Part shown: positions 9,408-19,148 of the stretch, one piece after another
How the letters are laid out: every line of letters begins with the position of its first letter
How positions within the stretch are numbered: the stretch's first letter is position 1
From: Corynebacterium faecale
Lineage (GTDB): Bacteria > Actinomycetota > Actinomycetes > Mycobacteriales > Mycobacteriaceae
Direction of reading: 5' to 3'
Assembly (NCBI RefSeq): GCF_030408735.1
Contig: NZ_CP047204.1
Coordinates: 2,923,261 to 2,987,260 of the forward strand
DNA: 64,000 bases
Notes under the pieces: generated by a model
Told to the model about the DNA's origin: nothing
The model's input: only the letters and a program-made list of their open reading frames with translations
The model's database searches: none
Made by a program: the position numbers and the translations under genes

Positions 9408-9611
9408 TTACAGCGGGCGAACCTGCTGAGCCTGAGGACCCTTAGCGCCCTCGCCGAGCTCGAACTCAACCTGCTGGTTCTCCTCGAGGTTGCGGAAGCC
9501 GCCACCCTGAATCTCGGAGTAGTGGACGAATACGTCAGCGGATCCGTCGGAAGGAGCGATGAAACCAAAGCCCTTCTCAGCGTTGAACCACTTCACAGTT
9601 CCCTGTGCCAT
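9408..9611 (-). CDS. cspA: Cold-shock domain protein
   Basis: 67 residues, the standard length. A single cold-shock OB-fold with both RNA-binding motifs: RNP1 KGFGFI and RNP2 VFVHYS, opening with [16 protein letters not shown]. These proteins bind single-stranded RNA/DNA and prevent or melt RNA structure. It is a single-gene unit with its own terminator and a long upstream region (9612-9800) that contains a hairpin at 9736-9766. Such long leaders are usual for csp mRNAs. Confidence 0.95.
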   Translation of the reverse strand: MAQGTVKWFNAEKGFGFIAPSDGSADVFVHYSEIQGGGFRNLEENQQVEFELGEGAKGPQAQQVRPL

Positions 9612-9735
9612 TTTAATACCTTATTTCTTATGAGGTGATGCTACGTTCGCCAGCATGATTCACTGACGCCCGGGTCGTTAAAACTCCTCGGCGACCATCA
9701 ACCTCCGCAGTTACTGCTTGGTTGAGGAAAAACCG

Positions 9736-9766
9736 GGTGCTCGCGTGTAATTCTTTTGCGAGCACC
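9736..9766 (-). terminator. Hairpin in the cspA upstream region
   Basis: Perfect 9-bp arms GGTGCTCGC (9736-9744) and GCGAGCACC (9758-9766), 13-base loop. Read on the minus strand it is followed by CGGTTTTTCC, so it resembles an attenuator or terminator within the cspA leader, or the end of a small RNA. Which of these is not clear. Confidence 0.4.
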
Positions 9767-10283
9767 TAGACACTGCATACAGAAACCGCGACCAACAACT
9801 AGTGTGCCACAGATTGGCGATTAATAATAGTGTCTCGGCTGATTTCTAAGAAAAATGGGGTGGAAAAGGGTCAACCGGGGGAGGTGAATCGTTGCCCAGT
9901 CAAGAAACCCAGCTGCGCATTCCGGTGGCTCAACCAGCAGGTTAAGTGGGTATCCACTTCTTCAACCACTGCGATCACCCACTTCCACGGGACTCAAGCA
10001 GCCGAGCTGAATTTCTTTTCACCGATTCAGCAAACACCGCTGAGAACAAACCCAAGCCGTCTGAATGCTGGCGAAAAAGAGTCATTCAATCAAGCACCAG
10101 CCCTTATTGGCGGCTGATCCCCGCACCCAACCACGCCGCGTAGCGCCAGTTCCTGACGGGGTCCGGTGTCAAAATTAGCTTTTCTATCAAAACTAATCTG
10201 GACACTATCCGCCACGATCAGATTGCCCAAAGAAGCCCCGAAAAATCCCCAAACCCAGCGCCCAGCGCCCTACGCCCTATGCC
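9767..10283. other. Intergenic region without a convincing gene
   Basis: The open frames here (for example 9830-10117) show no recognisable motif or good start. An imperfect inverted repeat lies at 10166-10205: GTGTC and ATTAG on the left, CTAAT and GACAC on the right. Otherwise nothing was recognised. Confidence 0.5.
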
Positions 10284-12578
10284 CTACGCCGGAAGCAGAT
10301 CCGAGGGTTCACCATGTGTGGTGATCACAAGCTCGTCACGCGCACGGGAGGCCGCCACATACAGCAGTGCGCGTTCCATCTGGAGGGCTTCTTCGCGCTC
10401 GGCTTCGGCCAAACCCGCCATCACCAGCTTGAACGGCAGGACATCCTGGGTGATGCCCAGCAGCACCACGTGGGTGAATTCCATGCCCTTGGCTCCGTGC
10501 ATCGTCATCACGCTGACTGCTTCGCGTGATGCCAATTCTGCGTTCTTGGTTTTCACCGCCTGGATGCCATGATCTGCCAGACCATTGACCGCGCGGTTAA
10601 TCAGGGGGCGGGTGCGGGTGAGCACACCGATGTGGGCATCGTCGTCCCCGTCCTGCCATCCGGCTATCAATTCGGCCACTGCAGAAATCTCTTCGCCTTC
10701 GGTGGCGAAGCGGAGCAGTCGTGGCAGGGGACCGGAGCGGGCGGAACGGTAACCGTGGGTGGAGTCCTCCTCGCCTTCAGAGTCGATCCATTCACCGGTG
10801 AGCACACCGAGTGCATAACCCAGGTTCTCCCGGGTGGTGCGGTAGTTGAGTGTCAGGCGCCGTGAGGCACGCCCGCGGGTCTCAATGCCAAAGCGGCTGA
10901 GCACATAGCGCTGGCCGTAGATCCTCTGGTGGGAGTCTTCGGCGAGGAAGATGTCATTTGCACCCGGTCCAACCGAGGCACGGAGGAATTTCCAGTGGCC
11001 GGCGTGGAAGTCCTGGGCTTCGTCGATAAGCACGTGATCGAAGGTGCGCTGGCCGGTGGACTGGAAACGGTTGTCCAGAACCACAGCAGCGATGGTGGCC
11101 AGCCCGACATAGGAGAACTGGCCATCACGTGCCGTGGACTTCATGAAGGCTTCTATCAGTGGCCAGACCTGTTTGCGTTGTGCGCGGTTCAGGGAGGTGC
11201 CGCGCCCCGGGCGCGGAACCCGGAGGTAGGCAGCCTGCGTGGTGATCTGGTTGGCCAGCACCACGGCTTCGAATTCCTGGGAGAGAAAGGTTCGGTTGGC
11301 GATCTCCGGCGACAGATCCGGCCCAGCCAAGAGGAGTGCATCCATCCAGTGCTGTTTGGTGTCATTGTCAGAGAGCACACGGGCCTGGCGGGAGGCCCTG
11401 CCCATCACCTGCTCGGTTGCGGCGACCAACTCAGACAGGGCGGCATCATCAAGGATCTTCCGCACGAGGGCATCAATGCCACTGATCCACAGACCGCGTT
11501 CACCGGGTTCACCCGCTTCGGGGAAGGCGGGGTTGAGCGCATTCATCTGGGATTTGAGGCTCTCCGCAAGCCCCCGGGTAAAGGTGGTGAGAAGGACGCG
11601 GGGTGGGGCGCTATCAAGCATCGGTGTGGCACCGTTCGAGGTGACCAGGCGGTTGGCGCGGTGAACCACCACCACGGTCTTGCCGGTGCCAGCACCACCG
11701 GAGACGCGGCCGGCGCCGGAGAAGTTCTGCTCCACGATTGCCTGCTGATCCGGGTGGATGAACACGCGCCAGGAGTGGAAATCACCGGAATCGATGACCT
11801 TACGCAGTTCATCGGTATTCACGTTTTCGATATAAGCGAACTCCATGCGGGCGCCGGGCTTCTTCAGGCCCTCGATGATCGCCTTGTCCGAGTTGCGTTC
11901 CTCCTCGGTCAACGCGTCGGTGGTCTTGATGCCCAGGCTTTCACGTATTTCCTCGATGGTGAAGCCCGCGACGATACCGAGCAGCGCATCGCGTTCCCAT
12001 GCCGGGCTGCCCTCGAGCACATCCTCGATATTGTCCTCGGAGTCCAGCCCCATCACCACCTGGGTGGCTGCGGGTTCGATGCCGAGCTCCTGCTCCAGCA
12101 GCTCCGGCGTGTATCCACGGTTCTCAAATGCGTCACGGGGCTTAGGCAGGTCAACGGTGACCTCCTGCTCGGCCTGATGGTGCGCGGTTGCCGCTGCCTT
12201 CTCTGCTTTGCGACGCGATTCCAGGTCCGCGGTGGTTTGACGTACTGGCGCCGTCTCCTCAATCAACCGCGTGATGCCGTTGACCGGGTTCACATCGAGA
12301 CGAATCTTCTTAGCCTTCTCGATGCCCTCATCATGCGGGTACACACCAGCTACAATGAAGTGTTGTTGAAACTCGTCGGTGAGTTCAAACATCACAGCCC
12401 GGTACTGCAAGTTGACGCGGCCGGTGCGGGCGCGGGGATCAACACTGCCGATGATCGGTTCCACGTTCAGCGCCGGGGAAGTGGGGTCCTGGCCTAGCTT
12501 GTCCAGGAAGTCCATGGTGACTTTTTTGATGCTGCCATCCAGATTGAGTGAGCCATGGATACTGATTGACACAGTCAT
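10284..12578 (-). CDS. UvrD-like superfamily 1 helicase of the defence operon
   Basis: 764 residues. The first ~280 residues lack helicase motifs and include an acidic/basic linker. The motor follows: Walker A GGAGTGKT (about residue 296), Walker B VLIDEAQDFH (about 519), the LNYRTT motif, MTMHGAKGMEF (about 701) and the closing motif YVAASRARDELVI (about 742). UvrD-type enzymes unwind DNA 3'-5'. The start lies 13 bases after the stop of the 2102-residue helicase, so it is the last gene of the operon and probably works with it. No nuclease motif was noticed. It differs from housekeeping UvrD/PcrA in its long N-terminus. Confidence 0.85.
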   Translation of the reverse strand: MTVSISIHGSLNLDGSIKKVTMDFLDKLGQDPTSPALNVEPIIGSVDPRARTGRVNLQYRAVMFELTDEFQQHFIVAGVYPHDEGIEKAKKIRLDVNPVNGITRLIEETAPVRQTTADLESRRKAEKAAATAHHQAEQEVTVDLPKPRDAFENRGYTPELLEQELGIEPAATQVVMGLDSEDNIEDVLEGSPAWERDALLGIVAGFTIEEIRESLGIKTTDALTEEERNSDKAIIEGLKKPGARMEFAYIENVNTDELRKVIDSGDFHSWRVFIHPDQQAIVEQNFSGAGRVSGGAGTGKTVVVVHRANRLVTSNGATPMLDSAPPRVLLTTFTRGLAESLKSQMNALNPAFPEAGEPGERGLWISGIDALVRKILDDAALSELVAATEQVMGRASRQARVLSDNDTKQHWMDALLLAGPDLSPEIANRTFLSQEFEAVVLANQITTQAAYLRVPRPGRGTSLNRAQRKQVWPLIEAFMKSTARDGQFSYVGLATIAAVVLDNRFQSTGQRTFDHVLIDEAQDFHAGHWKFLRASVGPGANDIFLAEDSHQRIYGQRYVLSRFGIETRGRASRRLTLNYRTTRENLGYALGVLTGEWIDSEGEEDSTHGYRSARSGPLPRLLRFATEGEEISAVAELIAGWQDGDDDAHIGVLTRTRPLINRAVNGLADHGIQAVKTKNAELASREAVSVMTMHGAKGMEFTHVVLLGITQDVLPFKLVMAGLAEAEREEALQMERALLYVAASRARDELVITTHGEPSDLLPA

Positions 12579-12591
12579 TTAAGTGTCCTTC

Positions 12592-15500
12592 CTACGAGTT
12601 CAACAGTGCGGTGGGGATGTCATCGGCGCTGAGCGAATCCGCATGCAGCGCGGTCCAGCCCTTGTTTAGAAGTACGGCATCGGCTTCATCATCCGCTTCG
12701 AAGAGGAGAACAACCTTCTCCTGCGGCCACACCAGAACGGTGGCCACGGATTCCAATTCCTCGCCGAGCACCTCGGTGGGAGTGACGCCGGCGCTTGCGA
12801 GCGTGCGCAGCGCCTTTTCCACTTCCATATCGTCAGCGAATTCTTCAAAGGCGTCCTCCCAACCGGCAGCCACGGCTGCGTGCTTATCCACGCCAACCTC
12901 ATCAGCTGCCGCGACCTCCACTGGGGAAGTGGCAGTCTTGTTGGTGGACACCACCAGTGCATCATCAGGGGCCAACCACATGAGGTTGGCAAGCGTGAGG
13001 AAGGTATTCCAGACATCCTCGGGAAGATCGTCTGGGCCGTCGGTGAGGAGTTTGAGTTCCTTAGCGCGGAGTTTCTTGTTGCCCATGATGCAGCGGAGCT
13101 GGATCTGATTCATCAGGGTGCCCACGGGGTGCCCATCCTGTTTCGAGGGGGCGTGCGAGAACACATGCAATGCCATCGCATGCGCATACTCAGACCAGGC
13201 TGGTTTCGTGGGTTCTGCAAGATAGGCCAGGAGGAGATCCACGGGGGACCCCTTCATCAGCTTCAATGAGGCCTGATCCAATATGGGGTTCCTGCTCACC
13301 AGCGCCTCAGCCTTTGGATGTACCCACGCAGGTTCTTCAGTTACTGGGTCGCCGAAGCTGTCGAGGTCTTTCCACGTCAGGTTCCAGGGCAGCACCGGAT
13401 CCAGTTCATTGGTCAGGCGCGTGCGCTTTTCAATATCGGAATGAACCCGGAAGGCAGTAGCAGAAATGTGGGCTGATTTACCGTCGAGGAAAACGCCCAC
13501 TGAACGGTGATTGCCGTTGAGGGGTTCAAAGAAGAAGTCAGGGCGGGTGTAGACATACTCCCGCTCGGCACTCATCCGCCACCGCATTCCACCGGTGAAG
13601 GTGATGTCCAGTTGAGGTCGGCCATCAAAGACACGGTCCACGATGGTGGCGTGACGGGCCTCCAGTGCCTTGCGGATCAATACCCGGAAGCGGAGCTCCA
13701 GCTTGGACTCTTCTGAAGGGGCAGGACGGGATTCCTGAATGTTCCACTGCGTTGTGGTCGGATCCACGTTCTCATCCGGGGCGGAGGTATCCAGCAGGAT
13801 AGCACTCAATGCGCCCTCCGCAGCGGCGCGAGACGTCACTTCCATGGAGCGACTGCGGACATAGGGGAGGAGGCAGTCCGGGCAGGCCAGTCGGTGATCA
13901 TTCTGGCATTCGCAGGAGTTCACCCGCTCCCAGGCTCGGCTGAGCAGGTTGTGCACCGACTCAGGATCAGTGAACTGGGAAAGGTAACCGGTGCCACCGG
14001 GAACCTTGTCATGGAGGAGGAGCGCATCTACGGAACCACCGTCCTGGCGTGCAACCTGAACCGTGGCCACATCCAGGTGGGTTGGATCGCCACCCAATAC
14101 CTCCTTGAAGCCGAGTTTGATCGCAGCAATCAGGCTCGGCACGGTGAGGGTGTCAGCGGCACTGGTGAAGCGGTCCGGGATCAGCAGGAGAACACCCTGA
14201 GTGCGCAGTGTGCGTCCGAGTGCGAAGGCGACGGTGTCTTCTTCGGACTCATTACGCTGTGGGCACCAGGGGCGGTGATCATGCCAGGTGTTGGAACCGG
14301 CCTCAGAGTCCAGGTGCCCGCAGTGCTTGCAGACCCGGAAGAGCGGGGCATCAATCTCACCGCCGCTCAAGGGCAGTTTCTGCCCATTGCCCTGACCGAG
14401 GTTGAGCCAGCGGATCTCCACCTGCCGCAGGTGCTCCACGCCGAAGCCCTCCGTGAGGTACCAGGATGCACCGCGGCCACCATCGGGAACAGTGAAACTG
14501 ACATGTTGGTGGAAGCGGGCGGAGTAGCGGTCATCGCGGTTGTCGGAAATGATGGCGCGGGTCTGCTCCACCTCGGATGAGACCTTGCGCATCTGCACCA
14601 CATCGATGATCTGCCCCTTGTCTGCAAATCCTGGCGATCCACATTCCGGGCAGGAACCTGGGGTGTGATTCTCCCCAAGGAGGATTGCTGAGTAAGAACA
14701 AGAAGGACACATCCGCCACTGTTCGATGGCTGATCCCTGATGGCCGATCTCCACGACGTCGATGGTGGCGGCAATGCCCTGGGCATAGAACGTGGCGCCT
14801 GGCGCGAGCTCGAAAAGCGCGGAGGAGACACCGCGGGAGTAGGAATAGGCTTCAGTGTCAAAGACCATTTCCTGCGGATTGAACTTGGACACCGCTACGG
14901 ATAGTTCCACGGAATCATCCAGGAGGGTGAAGTTGGGCAGCAAACCGAAACGCTCCATGGACCCAATCCAATGCTGGCCCTCCACGATGGATTGCAGTTG
15001 ATAATTCACATGCCGGAGGGAGGCTCTGATGATCCGCTTTTCTTCTTTGAGTTCACGATCATGCTCATCAGACCGGAGGCTGAGTTCGTCGAGTCGCTCA
15101 TTCAGGAGACCGCGACGGGAGTGGAGATCATATTGTTCGTTTTTCCATGTTTCACGTGAAACATTGATCTTTCCGATGAGGGAGTCCGCCTCATCACTGA
15201 AGGCCCAGGAACGGAGACTTGCCACCGTGTCGCCATCGACATGACCGTTCAGAGAGCTGATGAAGGAATCAAGAAGATCATCAATCCCGGTGCGCACCCG
15301 GGCGACGATGATGTCAGCCAGGGCCGGTTCGCCGGGTATTTGATTAAACACATCCACCGCGGTGGCGAGTTCAGGGATTTCCGCCTGGGTATCGATTGAA
15401 TCCACCAGATAGGCGGTGAACTGACGGTTGAGGATTTCCACCGCCGACAGGAACGCCACCGGGGGAGTCACCGAACCAGAGATCACCGACAACGGCTGGT

Positions 15501-18500
15501 TCAGCTTGGGAAGTGTGATGCCACGGCCCCGCACCAGGGCGATCACCAGGGAGTTACCGGTGAGGCGCCCGGCGCGACCCACACGCTGCACATAGCTGGC
15601 CACCGAAGTGGGCAAAGAGGCAAGCATGACGGTGGATAGATCACCGATATCAATACCCATCTCCAGCGTCGGGGTGGCCACGAGAACGTTCGGGGCATTG
15701 GGTGCGGTGGTGGTGGAGGAACGGAAGGACTGTTCCAACTGCAGGCGGACCTTCTTGTCCAGCAAACCGGTGTGTTCCTTGGCCACCACGGTGCGTGGTT
15801 CCCTGGCCGAGTAGAGGCGACGATAATAATTGTCCTCCACTTGCAGGGCTGCCTGATGCCCCGCACAGCCGGGAGTGAAACATGGATGTCCATCCAGACG
15901 ATCGCGGACAGTGGCGGAGACACCGATGCGGGAATGGCAGATGGTGCATTCCAGAATGCATGGTTCAGCTTCTGCCCCGATGCGGATGCGGTCCGCGCTC
16001 AGACCGTAGATGGTGCCGCCGGAGTCAGTGGGCGTTGAGTCAAGGATGTGGCGTCGGGAGAGCTCGTCGAAAAGCTTGGCCACCGCGGTGGCCGCATCGT
16101 GTGTGCCCAGACCAAGCAATTTGGCCGTCCAGATGGCAAAGCGCCCCCGTGGACTTCCCAACGGGGTGGTGCCGGTGTCACGTCGGGCAGCGGTGGTCAG
16201 CTGTGGGCCCACCCGGGGAAATTCTGGTGAACCGCCTCTGGGGAAAGCGGGGATGCCGCGTGCACGTGCCTCCCGACGGTTCAACAGATACGCATTGCCA
16301 TCATCTCTGAGATAGGGCTGCAACCATTCATGATGGACACCGCCACGCAGGCGGGTCATCTCCAGCACGCCCTGGACCCACGCCAATTGCAGGGCGCGGT
16401 TGTTCATCTCCAGGGTGGGGGAGGCGACGGCTGTGAGCGCCTCAGCTGCGGCTGTGAGCGCGGCTGCCTCCGGGGTGTCCACGCTGATGGTGAGCGAACC
16501 CGTCAGCGCCAGGGAGCGCGTGAGATGCGCACGTTGGCCGAACTCCAGCACCAGGTCAAAGCCGAGGCGTCTGCGCGCCTCGCGGTTTGCTTCTCGACGC
16601 TCCGAATCCGTGGCATCAGGGTGCCAATAACTTTTGAACTGATCAAAATCCACCAGGTCCGGTGGCAAGAGTTCATAGCGGGAACGGGGATCATCGGCTA
16701 GCTCCATCAACCGATCCGGGAGCTGATCCAGGGTGACTTCACCATCACCGACCGCGCGCCGAGTGAAGGTACGCAGCGCGAAAGCTCGCGAACGAGCCTG
16801 GACGAAACCGGCGCGGTGGGCGGCATCCTGAACAGAGTCGGTGAAGATGAGTGTTTTCTTCTCCGCGGGATCCAACTCGGGCATCCCGAAAAGATTGGAC
16901 AGCGCCACGGAGAGCAGAGTGGCCACCGAGGAGCCGATAAAGCGGATGGAATCATTCTCACCGCAGGAAGGACAGCGCTGTTCACCGGCAAAATCATCCG
17001 CATCCGGGCCGAAGTGCGTGAGCACCGGGATGGACTGTTCACGCTCTAGTTCCTCATCGCGCGGGGTGCGGGTGGAAAGTTCCCGGGTATCGGTGTGCAG
17101 CCACAACACGGCAGATTCACCATCGGTACCACGCGGCCCTGCAACAGCCCGCCCGGCGTCAATGGCATTACGGTATTCAGAGGTGGCATCCAAGAGTGGG
17201 CGTTGACGTTCCCGGTTCTTCAGCGATCCGGTCCGGATGGCCGGTCCTTCCATCAGGGGAGCATCGGTGCCAGGTTCCAGCTCCGTCATCCACCCGGCAC
17301 GACCACAGCTGCGGCAATAACAGGCGGGCAGCCAGGGAACGTTGTCCTCGCCGCTCTCTTCCGCCGGGCCGTCATCAAACCACCGGAACAGCTGACCATC
17401 CTCAGGGATAGCAATGGCCCGGTCAATCCGCGAGACCTCACGAACCCAGAGATGGGTCTCCACACCGGGGAGCCTCTTGCCACCCCACTTATCCTCAACA
17501 CCCCACGCGGACCGCAGATACGCAATAGCGGTCAGTGCATGGGTGATGAACTCCCTGGACTTTTCTTCTCCCAGCAACCGGAACGTGGAACCCAGTACCA
17601 GTTCGGGCAGCGTGCTGGTCTGATCCTGTTCACGGTGGGTCATCGGCACTGCCGTAGAAGCATGCTCAAGCAGGGCAGCGGTGAGTTCATGATCAGCGAA
17701 GTTGGCGATGGCTGGTTTCAGATCTGGCGCGCAGTGCCAGATCTTTTCACAGAACACCTCAAAGGTGCGCTCGGCATAACCGTTAGCTGCGTCCTCTTCT
17801 GCGATGAGATCCAAGATTTCATTGATCAACTCAACAGCGGGGAGGTCTCGGCCCTCTGCGTCCAGTGTGGAACTACCGAAGGTGGCAACGATCTCCTCCC
17901 GCCACTCATCAATGGTGAGAGTCTTCTCTGAGACGATGGCATGATCGGCGAAGCGTTCACCAAAGATGGTGTGCGCGAATTCCAGCATGGGGTTGGTGCC
18001 GTCACCGGGGGCCTTATCGGATCCCAGGGTGGCTGAGGTGGCCACCGGCACTACCTGTCCAAGAGGGCGGGCAGCGGCCTCCCCATCAAGGAAACCCGTT
18101 GGCTGATGCGACTTCAGCTGTAAACCCAGACGACGCAGCAACAACGCCACATCCGTGCCCTGAGCGCCGTCATAGGTATGGAACTCATCCAGAACCAGAT
18201 ACTGCAAAGACTCCGCGGAATGTTCCCAAATCTCACGGTCATTACTGCGCAGCAGTAGCTGATCCAACATCTTGTAATTTGTGAGCAAAAGATCCGGTGG
18301 ATCCTGACGCATCTTCTCACGGTTGGTGATCAAAGACTTCTTACTCACCTTGGTAGCACCACTACCGGAGGATTCACCGGTGTAGATACCTGCGGTGACA
18401 CCTTCCAACTCTGGGTGCTCGGTGAGCAGCTGGGCCAGGCGATCAGCCTGATCATTGGCCAGGGCGTTCATCGGATACAGCAACAGCGCTTTTACTCCAC

Positions 18501-18900
18501 GCTGCCCCTGGGCCCGCATGCGTCGGGCATGATCCAGGATGGGGTAGAGGAAGGACTCTGTCTTACCCGAGCCGGTGCCGGTGACCACCAAGGTGGGATC
18601 AGGACGCCGCTCGCCGTGCTCATCAACCGACCGCAACCTGCGAAACGCTTCCGCCTGGTGGTGGTAGGGCACGAAGTGTTCCGGTAACCATGACAGCACA
18701 CCCTCCCAGTCCCGCGCCTGGGCATAGGGGAGACGACTCCTCACATACGGTCCGTGGAACATCCCGGCATCAGCATCACCGAGGAACCGCTTGAGCGCCT
18801 CCCCGGTCTCCTGATCCGCAAGCGAGAAGCTGGTGGTCAAGTATTCCGTGAGACCTTCAAGGATATTGCCGGCCACATGGGCTGGGATGAGCGTGGACAT
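12592..18900 (-). CDS. Giant DEAD/DEAH helicase with DUF1998 and C-terminal nuclease-like domain (DrmA/DrmB- or MrfA-like)
   Basis: 2102 residues from ATG 18900, preceded by TTGGAGATCC. Order: Walker A GTGSGKTESF (about residue 105); DEFH box LDEFHTYDGAQG (about 235); a long insertion with zinc-knuckle-like pairs CRSCG and CPSCG; helicase C half with TPTLEMGIDIG and QRVGRAGR (about 1080-1110); further Cys pairs (CPSC...CPEC about 1400, CKHCGH about 1530); DUF1998 with HDKVPGGTGY (about 1633) and CPDCLLPY (about 1672). A last domain holds RPDFFFEP and GVFLDGKSAH, resembling the Vsr-like end of such helicases. DISARM systems carry a helicase (DrmA) and a DUF1998 protein (DrmB) as separate genes; here both features are in one chain, close also to YprA/MrfA. 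It carries a perfect parS within the coding sequence. Confidence 0.85.
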   Translation of the reverse strand: MSTLIPAHVAGNILEGLTEYLTTSFSLADQETGEALKRFLGDADAGMFHGPYVRSRLPYAQARDWEGVLSWLPEHFVPYHHQAEAFRRLRSVDEHGERRPDPTLVVTGTGSGKTESFLYPILDHARRMRAQGQRGVKALLLYPMNALANDQADRLAQLLTEHPELEGVTAGIYTGESSGSGATKVSKKSLITNREKMRQDPPDLLLTNYKMLDQLLLRSNDREIWEHSAESLQYLVLDEFHTYDGAQGTDVALLLRRLGLQLKSHQPTGFLDGEAAARPLGQVVPVATSATLGSDKAPGDGTNPMLEFAHTIFGERFADHAIVSEKTLTIDEWREEIVATFGSSTLDAEGRDLPAVELINEILDLIAEEDAANGYAERTFEVFCEKIWHCAPDLKPAIANFADHELTAALLEHASTAVPMTHREQDQTSTLPELVLGSTFRLLGEEKSREFITHALTAIAYLRSAWGVEDKWGGKRLPGVETHLWVREVSRIDRAIAIPEDGQLFRWFDDGPAEESGEDNVPWLPACYCRSCGRAGWMTELEPGTDAPLMEGPAIRTGSLKNRERQRPLLDATSEYRNAIDAGRAVAGPRGTDGESAVLWLHTDTRELSTRTPRDEELEREQSIPVLTHFGPDADDFAGEQRCPSCGENDSIRFIGSSVATLLSVALSNLFGMPELDPAEKKTLIFTDSVQDAAHRAGFVQARSRAFALRTFTRRAVGDGEVTLDQLPDRLMELADDPRSRYELLPPDLVDFDQFKSYWHPDATDSERREANREARRRLGFDLVLEFGQRAHLTRSLALTGSLTISVDTPEAAALTAAAEALTAVASPTLEMNNRALQLAWVQGVLEMTRLRGGVHHEWLQPYLRDDGNAYLLNRREARARGIPAFPRGGSPEFPRVGPQLTTAARRDTGTTPLGSPRGRFAIWTAKLLGLGTHDAATAVAKLFDELSRRHILDSTPTDSGGTIYGLSADRIRIGAEAEPCILECTICHSRIGVSATVRDRLDGHPCFTPGCAGHQAALQVEDNYYRRLYSAREPRTVVAKEHTGLLDKKVRLQLEQSFRSSTTTAPNAPNVLVATPTLEMGIDIGDLSTVMLASLPTSVASYVQRVGRAGRLTGNSLVIALVRGRGITLPKLNQPLSVISGSVTPPVAFLSAVEILNRQFTAYLVDSIDTQAEIPELATAVDVFNQIPGEPALADIIVARVRTGIDDLLDSFISSLNGHVDGDTVASLRSWAFSDEADSLIGKINVSRETWKNEQYDLHSRRGLLNERLDELSLRSDEHDRELKEEKRIIRASLRHVNYQLQSIVEGQHWIGSMERFGLLPNFTLLDDSVELSVAVSKFNPQEMVFDTEAYSYSRGVSSALFELAPGATFYAQGIAATIDVVEIGHQGSAIEQWRMCPSCSYSAILLGENHTPGSCPECGSPGFADKGQIIDVVQMRKVSSEVEQTRAIISDNRDDRYSARFHQHVSFTVPDGGRGASWYLTEGFGVEHLRQVEIRWLNLGQGNGQKLPLSGGEIDAPLFRVCKHCGHLDSEAGSNTWHDHRPWCPQRNESEEDTVAFALGRTLRTQGVLLLIPDRFTSAADTLTVPSLIAAIKLGFKEVLGGDPTHLDVATVQVARQDGGSVDALLLHDKVPGGTGYLSQFTDPESVHNLLSRAWERVNSCECQNDHRLACPDCLLPYVRSRSMEVTSRAAAEGALSAILLDTSAPDENVDPTTTQWNIQESRPAPSEESKLELRFRVLIRKALEARHATIVDRVFDGRPQLDITFTGGMRWRMSAEREYVYTRPDFFFEPLNGNHRSVGVFLDGKSAHISATAFRVHSDIEKRTRLTNELDPVLPWNLTWKDLDSFGDPVTEEPAWVHPKAEALVSRNPILDQASLKLMKGSPVDLLLAYLAEPTKPAWSEYAHAMALHVFSHAPSKQDGHPVGTLMNQIQLRCIMGNKKLRAKELKLLTDGPDDLPEDVWNTFLTLANLMWLAPDDALVVSTNKTATSPVEVAAADEVGVDKHAAVAAGWEDAFEEFADDMEVEKALRTLASAGVTPTEVLGEELESVATVLVWPQEKVVLLFEADDEADAVLLNKGWTALHADSLSADDIPTALLNS
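15148..15163. promoter_or_regulatory. parS site inside the giant helicase gene
   Basis: Exact TGTTTCACGTGAAACA within the coding sequence, read on the minus strand as Asn-Val-Ser-Arg-Glu-Thr. About 49 kb from the origin end. Confidence 0.93.
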
Positions 18901-19068
18901 GGATCTCCAACCGAAAAATCACCGAGGGAAGAAAACAACTGTTCTGCCTAGAAAGATTACCCGGCAGCCTTGACACGCTTCCGAAGTCCAAGGATTTTCA
19001 CTGGTTAAGCCTTCAGAAACCGAAATTCAAGCAGGCATTTCCTAATTACATTTATAGGATTATAATTT
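18901..19068. other. Junction between giant helicase and silent cassette
   Basis: 168 bases that contain the helicase ribosome-binding site (GGAG near 18907) and, at 19021-19068, a very AT-rich stretch with TATAAT at 19061 (plus strand) and TATAAA-like words on the minus strand. It may supply a promoter for the helicase gene, because the operon transcript would otherwise cross the antisense cassette. Confidence 0.4.
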
Positions 19069-19148
19069 AACATTGATTATGAAAAGGACTATGGCACCTG
19101 GACCACCCCATCCGGCCCCATACCCGTCGCCTCCACCTACCGCATCGC
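19069..19148 (+). repeat. Left 80-bp inverted repeat of the methylase switch
   Basis: Matches 20534-20613 in inverted orientation at 79 of 80 positions (the mismatch is T at 19121). Identity ends abruptly at the left (19068/20614) and falls off at the right just after 19148. It forms the start of the silent cassette. Confidence 0.92.

Noticed and set aside
9830..10117. 95-codon frame between cspA and the UvrD-like gene
   Set aside because: No ribosome-binding site, motif or native composition; treated as non-coding.
10166..10205. Imperfect inverted repeat as an insertion-sequence end
   Set aside because: Only two 5-bp matched blocks, no transposase and no target duplication seen.
10929..12497. 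Long open frame (522 codons) antisense to the UvrD-like gene
   Set aside because: Shadow of the minus-strand helicase, which has all SF1 motifs; the antisense frame has none.
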